Shown: positions 47,728 to 60,109 of the stretch, piece by piece
How the letters are laid out: each line of letters opens with the position of its first letter
Position numbering within the stretch: the first letter of the stretch is position 1
Source of the DNA: Trachythela sp. YZ-2020
Taxonomy: Eukaryota; Cnidaria; Anthozoa; Malacalcyonacea; Clavulariidae
Direction of reading: 5' to 3'
DNA length: 64,000 nt
Assembly: GCA_016169945.1 (NCBI GenBank)
Contig: JADLSH010000114.1
Span: 2,020,001 to 2,084,000, forward strand
The notes under the pieces: model-generated
The model's database searches: none
Told to the model about the DNA's origin: nothing
What the model saw: only the letters and a program-made list of their open reading frames with translations
Position numbers and translations under genes: made by a program

Positions 47728-48100
47728 GCGAGCTTAAGATCTACAACGCCAACGTCGACGACGCGGCCCTTCTAACAATGAAGTTTTTCGCTTGTAATAA
47801 AGCAATGGAAAAACTTGTAGTCCCAAGAGAATTCTCGACGTCGTCTCTGTCTTGTTAACGACGCCAACTAGAGCATTTTTACGTCCTCAGGACGACGGCA
47901 AGTCAGAAGGATGAATAGCTGCATTTCGCGTTTGTTTTTAGAGCCTGCCTTGTAGTCGATAACTGCAGTTTAAACGTTTTAAAAGTCATGAATAAAAAGC
48001 TGTGAGCTAAAACAAGAACGTTGTTCAATCACGGTCTCTTTATATTCACATATTTATATGGCGTTGTCGACTGCCGCGTCGTCGTAGATCTTAAGCTCGC
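47728..48100. mobile_element. 373-bp TIR MITE
   Basis: Inverted ends gcgagcttaagatctac and gtagatcttaagctcgc. tatta occurs on both sides, and unit A shows the empty site with one tatta. Non-coding. Confidence 0.85.
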
Positions 48101-48183
48101 TATTAAATAAATATAGATTACTTCATGGTTGTTAAGTGCGTACGATTTCTATTTACGATTTGTGAAGTATCGCTAAACAAATG

Positions 48184-49092
48184 AGTGAGCACAGCGTCGC
48201 AACGAGTAAATAATAAACATCGTACAAACCAACCAACCATGAAGTAGAATACTGGGTTTGGTGGATAATCCAAGTGAGTAGATATATACACAATTTAAGA
48301 CCTAACCAGGAACGGTTGCGAAAAATGCAACACTAGGTTCTCTGGCAGGAATTGAACCCACGGCCCTGCGATTCCGGTGCAGCGCTCTAACCAACTGAGC
48401 TACAGAGGCCAGTTGCTGAGCTGTAACCGTAAGTTCTATATATATAGGTGATCGGGTGTGCGGGTTGTGATAAGGTAAACTTCAAAGATTTTTTTGCACT
48501 TCACTTGGTTGAACTAGAATACTGGGTTTGGTGGATAATCCAAGTGAGTAGATATATACACAATTTAAGACCTAACCAGGAACGGTTGCGAAAAATGCAA
48601 CACTAGGTCCTCTGGCAGGGATTGAACCCACGGCCCTGCGATTCCGGTGCACCTATATATACAGAACTTATATATACAGAACTTACGGTTACAGCTCAGC
48701 AACTGGCCTCTGTAGCTCAGTTGGTTAGAGCGCTGCACCGGAATCGCACGGCCGTGGGTTCAATTCCTGCCAGAGCACCTAGTGTTGCATTTTTCGCAAC
48801 CGTTCCTGGTTAGGTCTTAAATTGTGTATATATCTACTCACGATTATCCACCAAACCCAGTATTCTAGTTCAACCAAGTGAAGTGCAAAAAAATCTTTGA
48901 AGTCAACCATGAAGTAATTTGTTTATTATACAAGTATAGAGATAAATATGTGACACTGACAGACTCACAGCGAACAACTCCCAAGCCAAGTATATTTAGC
49001 GTCAAAAACAGATTTCTTACCGCATATTTCTTCATTTTCTTGCTGAAATTCCAATGAGAGAAGTGTTTCTTAAGTATTTTTAGCCTTAAGTG
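48184..49092. mobile_element. Cluster of tRNA-derived SINEs, inverted arrangement
   Basis: Absent from unit A. Three tRNA-like heads are present: a complete one on minus (48340-48408), a truncated one on minus ending at the anticodon arm (48608-48650), and a complete one on plus (48706-48776). All share a body with ttgcgaaaaatgcaac and a distal part actgggtttggtggataatc. The distal part is present twice on plus and once inverted (~48845-48870). Anticodon-arm A-C mismatch and C33 argue against working tRNA genes. Confidence 0.75.
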
Positions 49093-49440
49093 GTTTCTGT
49101 GATGGTAATATAGTCGCCTTATTACCGAAAAACGTAATAAAACTCTCACTTCGGTGATTTCGCCAAAACCCGGCGCCATGCTTACAATTATGAGCAAAAA
49201 CACTTGCCAATCAAAACGCTGATACGATAATTCACAACAAGTGAGAAAAATTGTCCGACCAATGAAAACGCTAAGACCATTAATCTCACATGTTAAAAAT
49301 ATCGTCCGTCTTGAGGATACGATTTTTATTTCACCCATCTACTGCACGGAAATCTCTATACTTATATAAAAATAGAAACTTATTAAGTCAGAACCTGTAT
49401 TCAACCAATAATCAATTTAACTAATAACATATCATTATAC

Positions 49441-52400
49441 CTAGAAACCATTACCCAAGCCATATATTCCAAGCTCTGTTCCCTTCTTTGCTGGCAGAGA
49501 AGATGAAGTTGAAGAAATAACAAATCTTATCACTGACCAATCGACACGGCTGTTAAACATCTGGGGATCTCCTGGATTTGGTAAAACATCCACAGCTATT
49601 GAAGTAGCACACAACCTCGGGTATCCTGTTTATTTTTTTAAATTGCAGGGTTATACTACAGTAGATGAATTTTTATCTAAAATTTTAAGTATTTTTAAAA
49701 GTAATTTAGCAGATCTTAGTCTAGCACCTATAGACAAAGTAGTAAGTATTTTTAGAAAAATTTCTTCTTCAATTTTTCTTATGTTTGATAACCTTGATGA
49801 TCATCTCGCTAGTGTAGGTAGTTCCGCTAAACTAACACATTTGTTTGAAGAATTGTTAGACAGTAATGTTAACATCAATCTACTTGTTACAACTAGGGAG
49901 CTTTTAGAAGACACGCGCAATCAAATAACAGGTTTTCAAGACTTCCGAATTCGACCCCTTCGTCCAGATTCGTCTGTTGAACTTGTTCGTCAACTTCTCC
50001 CTTCTCTTTCTGAAAGTGTTGTTGCAAAGGTGGCTAGAATTTCTTTCCATGTTCCTCTGGCAATGAAACTCGTTGCTTCGTTAATTGAAAACCACACTGA
50101 AGATATGGCGAATAAAATACTTGAGGAATTAAATCTTTCAGGAAATATTTTAGAGCAGATGGACAGTGCATATGAGAAAATCATGCAAAGCTTTTTTGAG
50201 AATCTTTTTGAGCGGCTGACAATAAGCGAGAAACATGCGCTGATTTCATTAACTGTGTTTTCTTCAGCTGCAATAAGTAAAGATGCTGCGATTGACGTTG
50301 TTTCTGGAAAAATGGGAGTTGCGAAAGCCGCAGGAAGCCTTAAAACACTTGTGAATAAGTCGCTAATTGATGAACATCCCAATGAACAATATTACTCTTT
50401 TCACTCTCTCATTTACTCTTTTGTTGTTGATAAAGCAGAACAAAGTGATTTTGAAGATGTCATCAAATCCTGTACAATTCGCTTTTCTACGTATTACTTG
50501 CTCCTTTTTGAAAGGTTAAATGACGATTTCCTTGCTGGAAAGTCGATAGAGAGTCCCCTACTGCAAGACACAATGCTACATATATCGATTGCCATGTATC
50601 AGTCTATCACAAGTAGTTTGGAAAATTCCCAACATCTTTTTCGGATCTTTTCTAAATCTGAAATGTTTCTATTTCATATCCGTTTTCCCTTCAGTGTATC
50701 ACATGATATTCCCAAACTATATGATTTAGCCATAGAAATATGCAGATCCCAGCAATACAACTATTACGCATGTAAGTTGTATGTCAGCAAATATTTTCAC
50801 AATGTTGCCTCTTCCCTTTTTTTCTGGAATATACATTCAGACATACCTGAGCATATACGTGAATACGTCATGTTGTCATCGGATGGTAGTGCAGCAAAAC
50901 TAGGTTGCTATGAAGGAATTTCACTTATCACCAAAGGAAATATAGGGTCAGGTATTGAGCGTATTAAAATACATCTTGACCGATTTCAAAAGTGCCCTGA
51001 TCAACAACTTGTAAAATGCTTATGCTTGCAGCTTCTTGCACTTCTTTGCGCTGATTTGAAAGAGTACAGCAAATCAAGCAATTTCAGTAGAAAAGCTATC
51101 GAGGTATGTGAAGGAATTGGTAATTACAATCTCTTTTTAATTGGTGATTGTGAGCAAACTTTGCCAGCGACGCAAACGAAAGATAAAGGCGAGCAATTAA
51201 TATTGTTTGTCTATCTTGTATCTATGTGGTCAAAACAATCTTTAAGTGACGAGACAAAACTATACTTCCTCAATTTTTTGCATAAATTTCAACAACAGCT
51301 AGTTGAGAGTAACCCATTTGGTTCAGAATATCTCTTTCAAATAATCATGTATAGTGATTGCTTTTTAGCTATCCTTGGTTTGAGTGCAGGGCAAGAAAAT
51401 CTTTTGGATGAAAAGATTAAGTTGCTTAAGAAATCAGTGAAGTGTTAAGAAATCAGTGAAGTCTGAAAGAACATTTCCGAGTATGTCGGAGGTGTCTGGG
51501 ACTTGGTTTCATTCGCCTGATCGATTGTTCACTTGCTATGCTCTAAAAATGGTTAGTGACGATTATATAGAAAACCCAAGTTTGGATGTTGACACATGCC
51601 GTAACGCCCTTGATCTTTCACTTAAACGGTATGGTAACAAGCGTGAAATCACCGCGTTCTGTTACCTTAAAATGGGCTTGGCTGAGAGTGATGCCGAAAA
51701 TTACACTTCTTCTCTTAATGCATTTGACCATGCTCTTGATATTATGACAGCTATTCTTGATGGGAGTAGCAGCAGTATTGCTATTCTCGCCCAGGTTTAT
51801 ATCGGGAAAGGACAAACGTATACACGCCTAGGAAAATTTGAATCCGCTATTGAATCTTTTGAAGAGGCACTTAAAATAAGAAGGCCATTATTTAGTGAAG
51901 CGAGTGAAGAAATTGCTGAAATCATGTTTTTCCTAGGGATGTCTCAAATGTATTTGAAGGATTTATTCTCTTGTCTTTCGACACTTGAACAGGGTCTCCA
52001 AATTTGGGTAAAATTGCATGCTGAGAAGCCCAGCTCGTACAGGTGTTTCTTTATTGTTGCATGTTATGTTTATATTGGAAAAGTGCACTACGAGCTTGGC
52101 AACAGCACTGAAAGTATAAATTGTTTCACAACTGCTCTCAAAATGAGCACGGATTGCGATCGAGAACGTTCATTCGCACAAGGTCGTATTTGTGTGGAAC
52201 TTCTAGATTTGCAGGTAGATGAAATCTTCTACATGGAATTGTTGAACAGTAGTTTACCCGTGATTAAGGAAAATTGTAAGTCTTTCTTACCTATGCTGTA
52301 TTTGAAATTAGGTTCCAAACACTTGAGTCTGGAAAATATGAAGCTGGTTTAGCATCCCTTGAAGAAGCTCTTGATATTGAGTTAGACGTGACGCTTAGAG

Positions 52401-52984
52401 AAAATGTTGATATTCGAGAGAGGACTGTTTCGTGTTACATTGCAATGGTGAACACCTTAATTCATAATATTAAAAACTCTAAATTGGCGAGAAAGGTAAT
52501 TGATAGATTTACCAAAATAGCAGAATCACTTCCTGAAAGTAGACAACATGTTTGGATATTTCGGTGTTATGCCTTGAAGGGCTCCACTCAATGTGAAATG
52601 GGAGAATTTGTTGCAGCAATTGAGTCTTTTCAACATGCACTGCTGCAGTTTCCAAAAATTTCCCACGAAGCCTTTGACAAATCCGAAGTAATTGGGTGCC
52701 GTAAGGCGATTGCCATAGCTTATATTCATGAAAGATCATATAAGGATGCGCTGACGTCGACATATGTCGCACTGTCTATCATTAAAGATCTTACTCCTGA
52801 AGGAAGCGAAGATGAAGCTGAATTGTATGTCTTCGTGGCCGGAATCGCACAAGAGTTGAAAAACAAGAGTTTAGAATTGAGAAATTTTAGCTTAGCATAC
52901 AAAATGTATTCAAAAATTCTAGGAGAAACCCATTCGAATACAAAAGAATGTTACTTTGCATATTTTGGAGCTCTAGTAGGTTAA
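49441..52984 (+). pseudogene. NB-ARC/TPR receptor-like gene, copy B, frameshifted
   Basis: Paralogue of 5721-9227. The first frame (to 51448) has Walker A GSPGFGKTS (~49565), FLMFDNLDD, LLVTTRELL, HVPLAMKL and HSLI in place of HPLI. A ~19-bp tandem duplication at 51430-51465 (ttaagaaatcagtgaag twice) then ends the frame. TPR repeats continue at 51456-52352. A 1-nt loss at ~52320 ends that frame, and the last TPRs run from about 52350 to 52984. Upstream, one extra base (aaaccattaccc versus aaactttaccc) would also break a splice at ...acctag. So two or three lesions make it a recent pseudogene. The lesions differ from those of copy A, so both were lost independently after duplication. Confidence 0.8.
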
Positions 52985-53080
52985 TTGCACATGTTCCTGT
53001 TTCTGACTCCGATCAAAGTGAACATATACATTATCGGTGTTTATCGGAGTTCATTTAAGTTCAGTGTACGCCTTTCTTCG

Positions 53081-53577
53081 GGGACGCTGGGACGATAAAA
53101 GTGCAAGGGTAACATTTTCACATTGCGATTTATCGGATCCGTTTCAAGTTTTGATGAATGTTAATAGCATAATTATTGTGGTGATTTCACCAAATGATGT
53201 TTAACCGCGAATTTTTCAATTAGCGCGAAAGTAAATTTAAGAATGGTCTGACAAATCGTAATGTGAAAACGAAGGCTAATCTCGTTCGTAAAGTACTTTT
53301 TTAAAAAAGTTATTTTTTTATCGTCTATTTCAGATAATGAAATGTTGAAATTTTTATTTTTCAAATCTAATGCATGTAAATGCCTATATGCAATCTTTAT
53401 TTTGAACTCATATGTATTGGTTCAAAATTTATATATCGCGGATATATCCTCATGTTTCGCGCACAGTATAGGGTTAGGATTAGACTGATACAGATCAAAA
53501 TAGCGATAATAGTGAATTTTTGCAGAAATTATAACAATATAGCGAAATGTGACATCTTTGATTCGTTCCAGCGTCCC
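53081..53577. mobile_element. ~500-bp TIR element (MITE), copy B
   Basis: Ends gggacgctgggacgataaaa and gattcgttccagcgtccc. Orthologous to 10509-11003. Confidence 0.6.
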
Positions 53578-54053
53578 TGTTCATAAAATGATTAAATAAT
53601 AAAGTGTTGGTTACATTTATACCCTTTATCGATCTTCTAATAAGAGATGACTCTATTATGGTCACTCGCACTTACTATATAGATAATAAGGAATTGAGAA
53701 GTTTTTTGGCATTTTACTGTTATATTATTAATTTCACGTCATTGTGAGAGCCGTTGCGTAAGTCCAAATGAGTTTTGTAGCCGGTAAATTTTCTCGTATC
53801 TTACTTCATCAATATATTATTAAACTTATATGTAAAATAGAAAATATAAGTATTTGTCATTTGAAAGAAATATATAAAATATTTTATTCTGTTATGATAC
53901 TAGACTTTTTTCAATTTTTCTATGTAATTGTCTTTAAGCTGCATTACACATTGCGATGTGTTTACGATTTGAGATTTAGCTAATATTGATGAATTGTTTT
54001 CAAATGTTATGTCGACAGATGTCGTTTAACACGTATATTTTTTTAAACTATTT

Positions 54054-54130
54054 TAATGAATGAATGAACAACTTTATTTAATGAAGGTTGGTACTAAAAC
54101 AGCATAAGCTGATAAAATAGTGGCTCTCGT
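54054..54130 (-). mobile_element. LINE 3' tail fragment
   Basis: Inserted in unit B relative to unit A. On the minus strand it ends aataaagttgttcattcatt, i.e. a polyadenylation signal followed by a short tandem tail. This is a very 5'-truncated non-LTR insertion made after duplication. Confidence 0.65.
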
Positions 54131-54905
54131 ATATTAATGTGGATCATAAATCAGCCGGACAAATCGCAATGTGTAAACGCATGCACTCCCAATAAGGTTT
54201 TAATTAGCTTTAAATAAGTTTTACCGAACAAACTGTCCAATGTCTATAACAATTTCCTAAAAAAAAAATTTGTTAGTCGCCATTTCAGACAAAAAACTAT
54301 ATAGCAAAAACTTACTTTGAGTACCAAACTTCTAGCTCATAATAGCACGCGCGACATCTTAGAAATTTTGTTTTCTCAGTTGTGACGTCACATTAGTCAC
54401 ATACATGTTAAAAACACACGTTCACTCATTTTAAAACTAAGGAATAAGGAATGAAAAAAATGGGAAAGTTTTTTGTATCCTTTTAGTTAACAAGTTCTTT
54501 CAATTATGACAAAATACTTATCTTTTTTCTTCTCATCTACTGTGGTTCATTTAAGTAATGTTGCTACGTACACGAGTTTTTGTATCGTGAAAACTCCATC
54601 ATTTCAAATGAAATAACGATGTAAATATATAATACAATAACTTAATATCTTCATTACTTATACAATATAATGTTAATAATATGAATGTGAAAGCTAAGAC
54701 GAGATGTAAACGGTGGTGCTACATAACAAACAAGAAGATGCATATCGGATACATAACAAATTGACATGTACTTTAAACTGTTCAAAAGAGAGAAACAGTT
54801 GGACTTAATATAATCAATAATTCTTATTGTTATTAGTAAAATCTACAAATATACATTTGTACAATATAAAAGGTTCATGTTTTTTTTCTATCATAATCGA
54901 TTTAC

Positions 54906-56677
54906 TTTTAAATATTTGTTAAAACAGAATGACATGTCATCGGGCACTTAATTAATAGGATGCAATGAACGGATCATGTAAATGTACGTATTCATTATTT
55001 CCGTGTAAATTGCCTTCTTCGTTATCAATTTGTAATTGTTTCAACACCCCTTGCGTAATCAACCATCCTCGTGCCCAGACCTCTATATAGAAGTTGCGCT
55101 GAGCAGGTGCACAACATGTTGGGGAGGACGAGAATAAAACTTAATGTGCTAAAATCCGCTTTCCCGTGAGCGATCATCTCGAGAACATCCAGACGAAGGA
55201 ATTTCACTCGAAACGTCGAAGTTTAGGTTGAATTTTTCAGGTTTTTCAGATCCTAAAAACTCGCAGCATATCGTTAATACCTACACTGGAACCATGCGTT
55301 CAAGATATCAGAAAACGAGAGTTGCCTGAGAATCGCGACAGAGATATAGTTTAATGTGCGAAACAGGGTCCTAAAAGTTATATAATTTATTAAACAAAGT
55401 GTTTACATTTTCTTCTTATTTTGTTAAGCCAGTTCTTAAAAAGTGCAAAACAATATTCTGACTAAACTGCAACTCTCGTGACCGGTCAAACGAACATAAC
55501 TCCCATCAACTCTTATAAAAAAATACATAGACAGCAGGGTCAAGGACATACCATAGTGTGATGGGGAATTTGCCCCAGTAGGCTCTTTCCTTTGCAACTG
55601 AAGAGAACAAAAAGGCTTGCTACACCTGTTCTATGTGCCCTTTGACCAGAATTAAGTTATGAACTTTCAAAGAAAATAGTTGAGCAATTATTCAATATTT
55701 TATTCTATTTAACTACCAGTGCAAAATGGGAACAACAATTCCATTGTTAATTCGTTCAGTCTCTAGTTGAGTCTCCAACACAACCTCCATCATCTGGTAA
55801 CAGTTGTATGCTGGTTGATGGTCTAGGAAAATTTTCTAATTTGTATTTTATGTGCAACTGATAGCTTTGAGGAAAAAATATCGAAAATCTTGGTTTCACT
55901 ATACCATTCAACATGCACCGATGTTATTTCTTTAACATTTTATTTGTAGCTGTGATTTTGAAACAGAGGTGAGTGTTGATATAGTTTAAATTGCAAAGTG
56001 CAAACATGCAACGCAAGTCCATCAACCCGGCATCTATCGCCTTTATACCGACGTAGCCAAATGCAATAGATTAGCTCCTGCGTGTTACTCTCACTGGAAA
56101 TGCCGTCCTTACTGGCCTCCTTACCGCCAAAGAACTATTGCAAGCAAGAAAATTATGGATTCGTTGCTGCCATTAATGTTTCTTACCTCCAATACATCGA
56201 GAACCTGCTATCCAAGACATCGCGAAGGTTATCATTCCAACGACAATTTGATCTCTTCTGGATCCCGAGAATCGGCTTCGTTATCGTCGCAGGATATACA
56301 ACACGGCATTAAATATGTCAGCATAGCTTCCGAATCTTCTATCTAAGAATCACAATTTCACTGATCTTTGTTATGAATTTCTAGACTTCCAAGAACGTAT
56401 CCACAACAAATCACAATGTATAATATAATAATAATAAAAACTATAAAACTTCACAAAATCCCGTCTCTCGAATATATAAGGTTCTACACAAACATGAACA
56501 ACACCCTTCCCATGTCCGGTTTGTCACTTCCTGCAACCCAGTCCCCAACACACTCCCCCATGTATATTCTCGATTGAGATATACCTGCAAATCTTGGACT
56601 GGGTGAAATCAGGTGAGTCCTTATGCTCAACAGAACAAATCTATATCAACTTTCCTTAAAATATGGTGAAATATAGG
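54906..56677. other. Non-coding, probable 3' part of the BEL/Pao element at its right
   Basis: No gene supported. A phrase at ~55190-55225 (gacgaaggaatttcactcga) resembles the degenerate hammerhead-like motif near 20820-20880. About 56040-56640 may include the 3' LTR of the adjacent element, but no matching 5' LTR could be found by eye. Confidence 0.35.
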
Positions 56678-58600
56678 TTATTTAATTAATGTTCGTCCAT
56701 TAATGTTATTGTTCCTCATTTTCTTTTCTTGCGATTTCTTGAATCCGTAGCGTAGCTTCGTCTGCGGCTTTTCTTCTTCGTCGTGGATTATATTCTTCAG
56801 GCGGTGCTGTTCTCGAAGACTTCGGACGTATTCTCGAGTCCACCTGTTCCACATGGCTTGTTTGCATTTGAGGAGAAACTTCTCTCGTTTTCTCAGGTCT
56901 TTCTCTGGAATGCGGTGATTTTCTAACTCAGGTATATAGGTTGGGTTCATGTGTAGGATGGAGTTAGGAGTTAGAATGGGTAACTCGACATCGTCTTCCA
57001 CGTAGATTAGCGGCCGATTGTTGATGGTGATCTCGATATCTAGAACTATTTCTTCTAGCTCCGCCCAACTCAAAGTTCCATTGCCGACAGACTTACGAAA
57101 TGCAGTCTTTAACACCCCAATCAGACGTTCAAACTGTCCTCCCCACCAAGGGGCACGACTTAGGTTAAATCGCCACTCGATGGAGAGGTTCGCAAGAAGG
57201 TTGTTGAGCTTTTCGTCTTCTTTTACTTGTTTTATCCACTTGGCAGTGGCTTGAAATGTAGCAGCGTTATCTGAGTATATCAATTCCGGTCTCCCTCGGC
57301 GTGCCATGAATTTCTTGAGGCTGAGAATGAAATCTGAGGCATTTAATGACTTCACTAGATCTAAGTGAACTGCTCTTGTGAGACTGCACGCATATAAGGC
57401 GAGGTAAGCCTTTGCTTCCCTTTTGGATTTGAGTGAATACCGGATTGGTCCCGCGAAATCAACACCGAGTACTTGATAAGGTGTAGTTCCTTGCGTTCTG
57501 GTGGTGGGTAGGTTTCCGGGTGGTGGTACTTGGCAGGCTTTCGCTTTAAACCGTTTACATCCGTGACATTTTCTCGTAATCTTCTTTGTCAACCGGCGCA
57601 ATCGAGGTACCCAGTACCGTTCTCGAACTTTTGCCATTGTCATCCCGATCCCTCCGTGGATTGTAGATAAGTGAGCTTGAAATACCACTTTGGCCGTGAA
57701 TGGATGTACATCAGCCAAGAAGGTGGGATATTCACCTACAATTCTCCCTCGACACTCTAGTACCTGGTCGTTGTTGGGCTGAAGGTTCAGCTGTATTTGG
57801 TCAGTTTGGAAATGAGGGTCTCCTTGGGCTTCCTTCTGCACCCGCTGTATCCACCACAGTTGTTGTTGCTTGATTTCGCTTGTCTTGATTGGACCGACTT
57901 CTCTTTCACAGCGTTGTTTCTTGCAGTTAGTGATAAAGCGATATATCCACGCCCCGATCCTTAATAACTTGGGTAACTGGTATTTCTCAAGCAGTTCGTC
58001 AAAGATGTCTGGCTCAGCAGTTGCAACAGCAAAAATCTCTTTGGTGGCTTTCGCTTCAGCTTTAGTTTCTGTCGTTGCTTCTAGCCACTTGTCTAGTGGC
58101 CACTCAGATTGTTTGCTCAACCACGATGGACCGCTCTTCCACAACTCGTTGTTCACGACATTTCCTCCTCGACTTCCTACATCTGCTTGGTTGTCGGTCG
58201 TTGGAACGTGATGCCAAGTGATCTCGTCGTGTTGTCGGATCTTGTTGACACGGTTGGCCACGAACTGGTGATACTCGCCTTGGTCGTTAATCCAGTAAAG
58301 TGCGACGGTGGAGTCAAGCCAACAATGAAGGGTCGCGTGCTGGTTACTGAATGCTGCTTGAGCATTTGTCACGAGGTCTGCTGCCATATGCCCTGATATC
58401 AGCTCGAGTCGAGGAATTGTTAAGTTACGCTTCGCAATTCTTGACTTAGCACAAACTAGCTCTTGGTTAGTTTCTTCTCCTTGCTTGACCACAGCGTAAA
58501 CTACTGCGCATACTCCCCGCGAGCTTGCGTCCCCGAATCCATGTAGAGTGATCTCTGATACTGGCTGTTGGTGTGGTACAAGTGATCTAGGAACCGTGAA
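56678..58600 (-). pseudogene. BEL/Pao RNase H and integrase part of pol
   Basis: From ~58590 the frame reads a RNase H-like GFGDASSRG, RNLTIPRLEL and LDSTVALYWI. A zinc-binding integrase N-terminus follows (H-x-STIHGG … CHGCKRFKA), then the D-D-E core: VDFAGP, YSDNAATF and WGGQFERLIG, ending in a basic tail at 56678. A stop just upstream (~58600) separates it from RT. Function by family: template RNA removal and DNA insertion. Confidence 0.8.
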
Positions 58601-58927
58601 TGTTCACAGGGAATCATTCCAATCTTTCCATCGTTTCGTCAACGGTTGTGGTAAGCTTGCATACCACGGTAGTTTCGCATCGCAAACGTCACGATAAATT
58701 AGTTTGCCAACTAATTTTGTTGGCGATACGAGTCCTAGTGGATCATATATCTCGGCCAGCTTCGAAAGGATGCCTCTCTTGGTTGTCGTGCCGTATTCCT
58801 TTGTCAGGGCGACGCTTAACGTATCCTGTTGTCTGTTCCAAGGAAGCCCGAGTAACTTCCCTTCTGGTTGTTCGACTCCTCCGAGCTTGCTTTTAGCGTA
58901 GGTTGTTTCTTCTGTTTCCGTTTGTGC

Positions 58928-60109
58928 TTAACAGGTCGGTTCAAGCTCTGGCGTGTTAGAATGCCACTTGTGGATGGTAAACGTTGCGTCTTCGAATACT
59001 TCAACGGCGGTTGCTTTCTTTTGCTCGGTTTCCTCGACAGTTGTTCCACCGGTCATTAGATCGTCAACGTATATCCCTTCGCGCAGTTCCTTGACAATCT
59101 CTGGGTATCGATCCATCCAATTGTCGAGGTGTTGGTTGATCACTCCCCCAAGGAGGAATGGCGAGCACGTGAGACCGAATACCGCTCTGGTGAACCGATA
59201 CACTTCAATTTCATTGGTGTTTGGATGTTTCCAATGAAACCGTAACGAGTCCCGTTCATCTTCCATGATCCTGATTTGTATGAATGCTTTTTTCAGATCG
59301 GCTGTTAGGAGAATCAGGTGGGTGCATGATTTTACTAAAACATCCCATAATTGGTTTTGTAGTGGGGGCCCTGGATGAAGGCAATCGTTTAGGGAGGGGT
59401 GGCTGTTGCTTTCTCTCGCTGATGCATCGTACACTATGCGTAGTTTGGTACTTTCTGCATCTTTCCTGGTCACGCCTTTATGTGGAATGTGGAATGTATC
59501 AGCAAGACCAAGGACATCCAATGCGCATAGCTGTTCGTAGTCTGTATTGGCGGATTTGGTCAACAAGATTGGGCTGCCTACCTCTTCACTTCCGGGGGAC
59601 ATGACTGTCCATCCAAGCAGTGTTCTTTCTGCAATCGGTTGACCTGGTAACCCGACCTTTTGCGCTGTTGTAGTCTTAATCATTGCGTAATCACTTGCGC
59701 CAAGGACTACATGAATAGGGATTTGTGGACGACTGTCACAATCATCAAGCTTCGCACCTTTAAGATGGCTGTACTTCTCTAATAATTTTGCATACTCTGG
59801 GTTTTTGACGGTCATCAGCTCTGGCTTGTCTACTTTCGATAGTTCAACGTTCATGTCGAATTTGCTGTCAAGTGACTTAAGGTTTGCCGAATATATTTCG
59901 ATTCTGGTTGTCGACGACGTCAGCATCATTTCTATTCTCTTTGTCTTCACTTCCTTGGGTCTTTTCTTCAAGGCATTAATTAACTTTGTTGAGGCGTAGG
60001 AACTACCAGCTCCGGTGTCAAGAAGTACATGGGTTTTAATTCCATCAATTTCAACATTTATGATCGGGTATATCACCTCCTGATCTTCTTGTTTTCTGGC
60101 GGTCATCAA
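58928..60109 (-). pseudogene. BEL/Pao protease and reverse transcriptase, deleted and truncated
   Basis: The frame has a retropepsin active site LLDTGAGSSY and its partner LLGWTVM region. RT follows with PHKGVTRKD, LRIVYDASA, TADLKKAFIQI and the catalytic YVDDLMTGG. The segment normally lying between protease and RT fingers is missing after DVLGLAD, so an internal deletion is likely. A stop after PELEPTC (58928) ends it; more RT/connection sequence follows to ~58600 in continuing frame. Confidence 0.75.

Larger units (their letters stand above)
39836..54905 (+). repeat. Segmental duplication, unit B
   Basis: Direct copy of 790-12200. It is longer because of later insertions: leader insert (43110-43735), LINE plus hairpin element (45157-47555), TIR element (47728-48100), SINE cluster (48184-49092) and LINE tail (54054-54130). 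It lacks ~1.15 kb present in unit A. Confidence 0.85.

Noticed and set aside
48706..48776. Functional tRNA gene with GGA anticodon
   Set aside because: Same SINE body follows, A-C mismatch closes the anticodon loop and C replaces T33.
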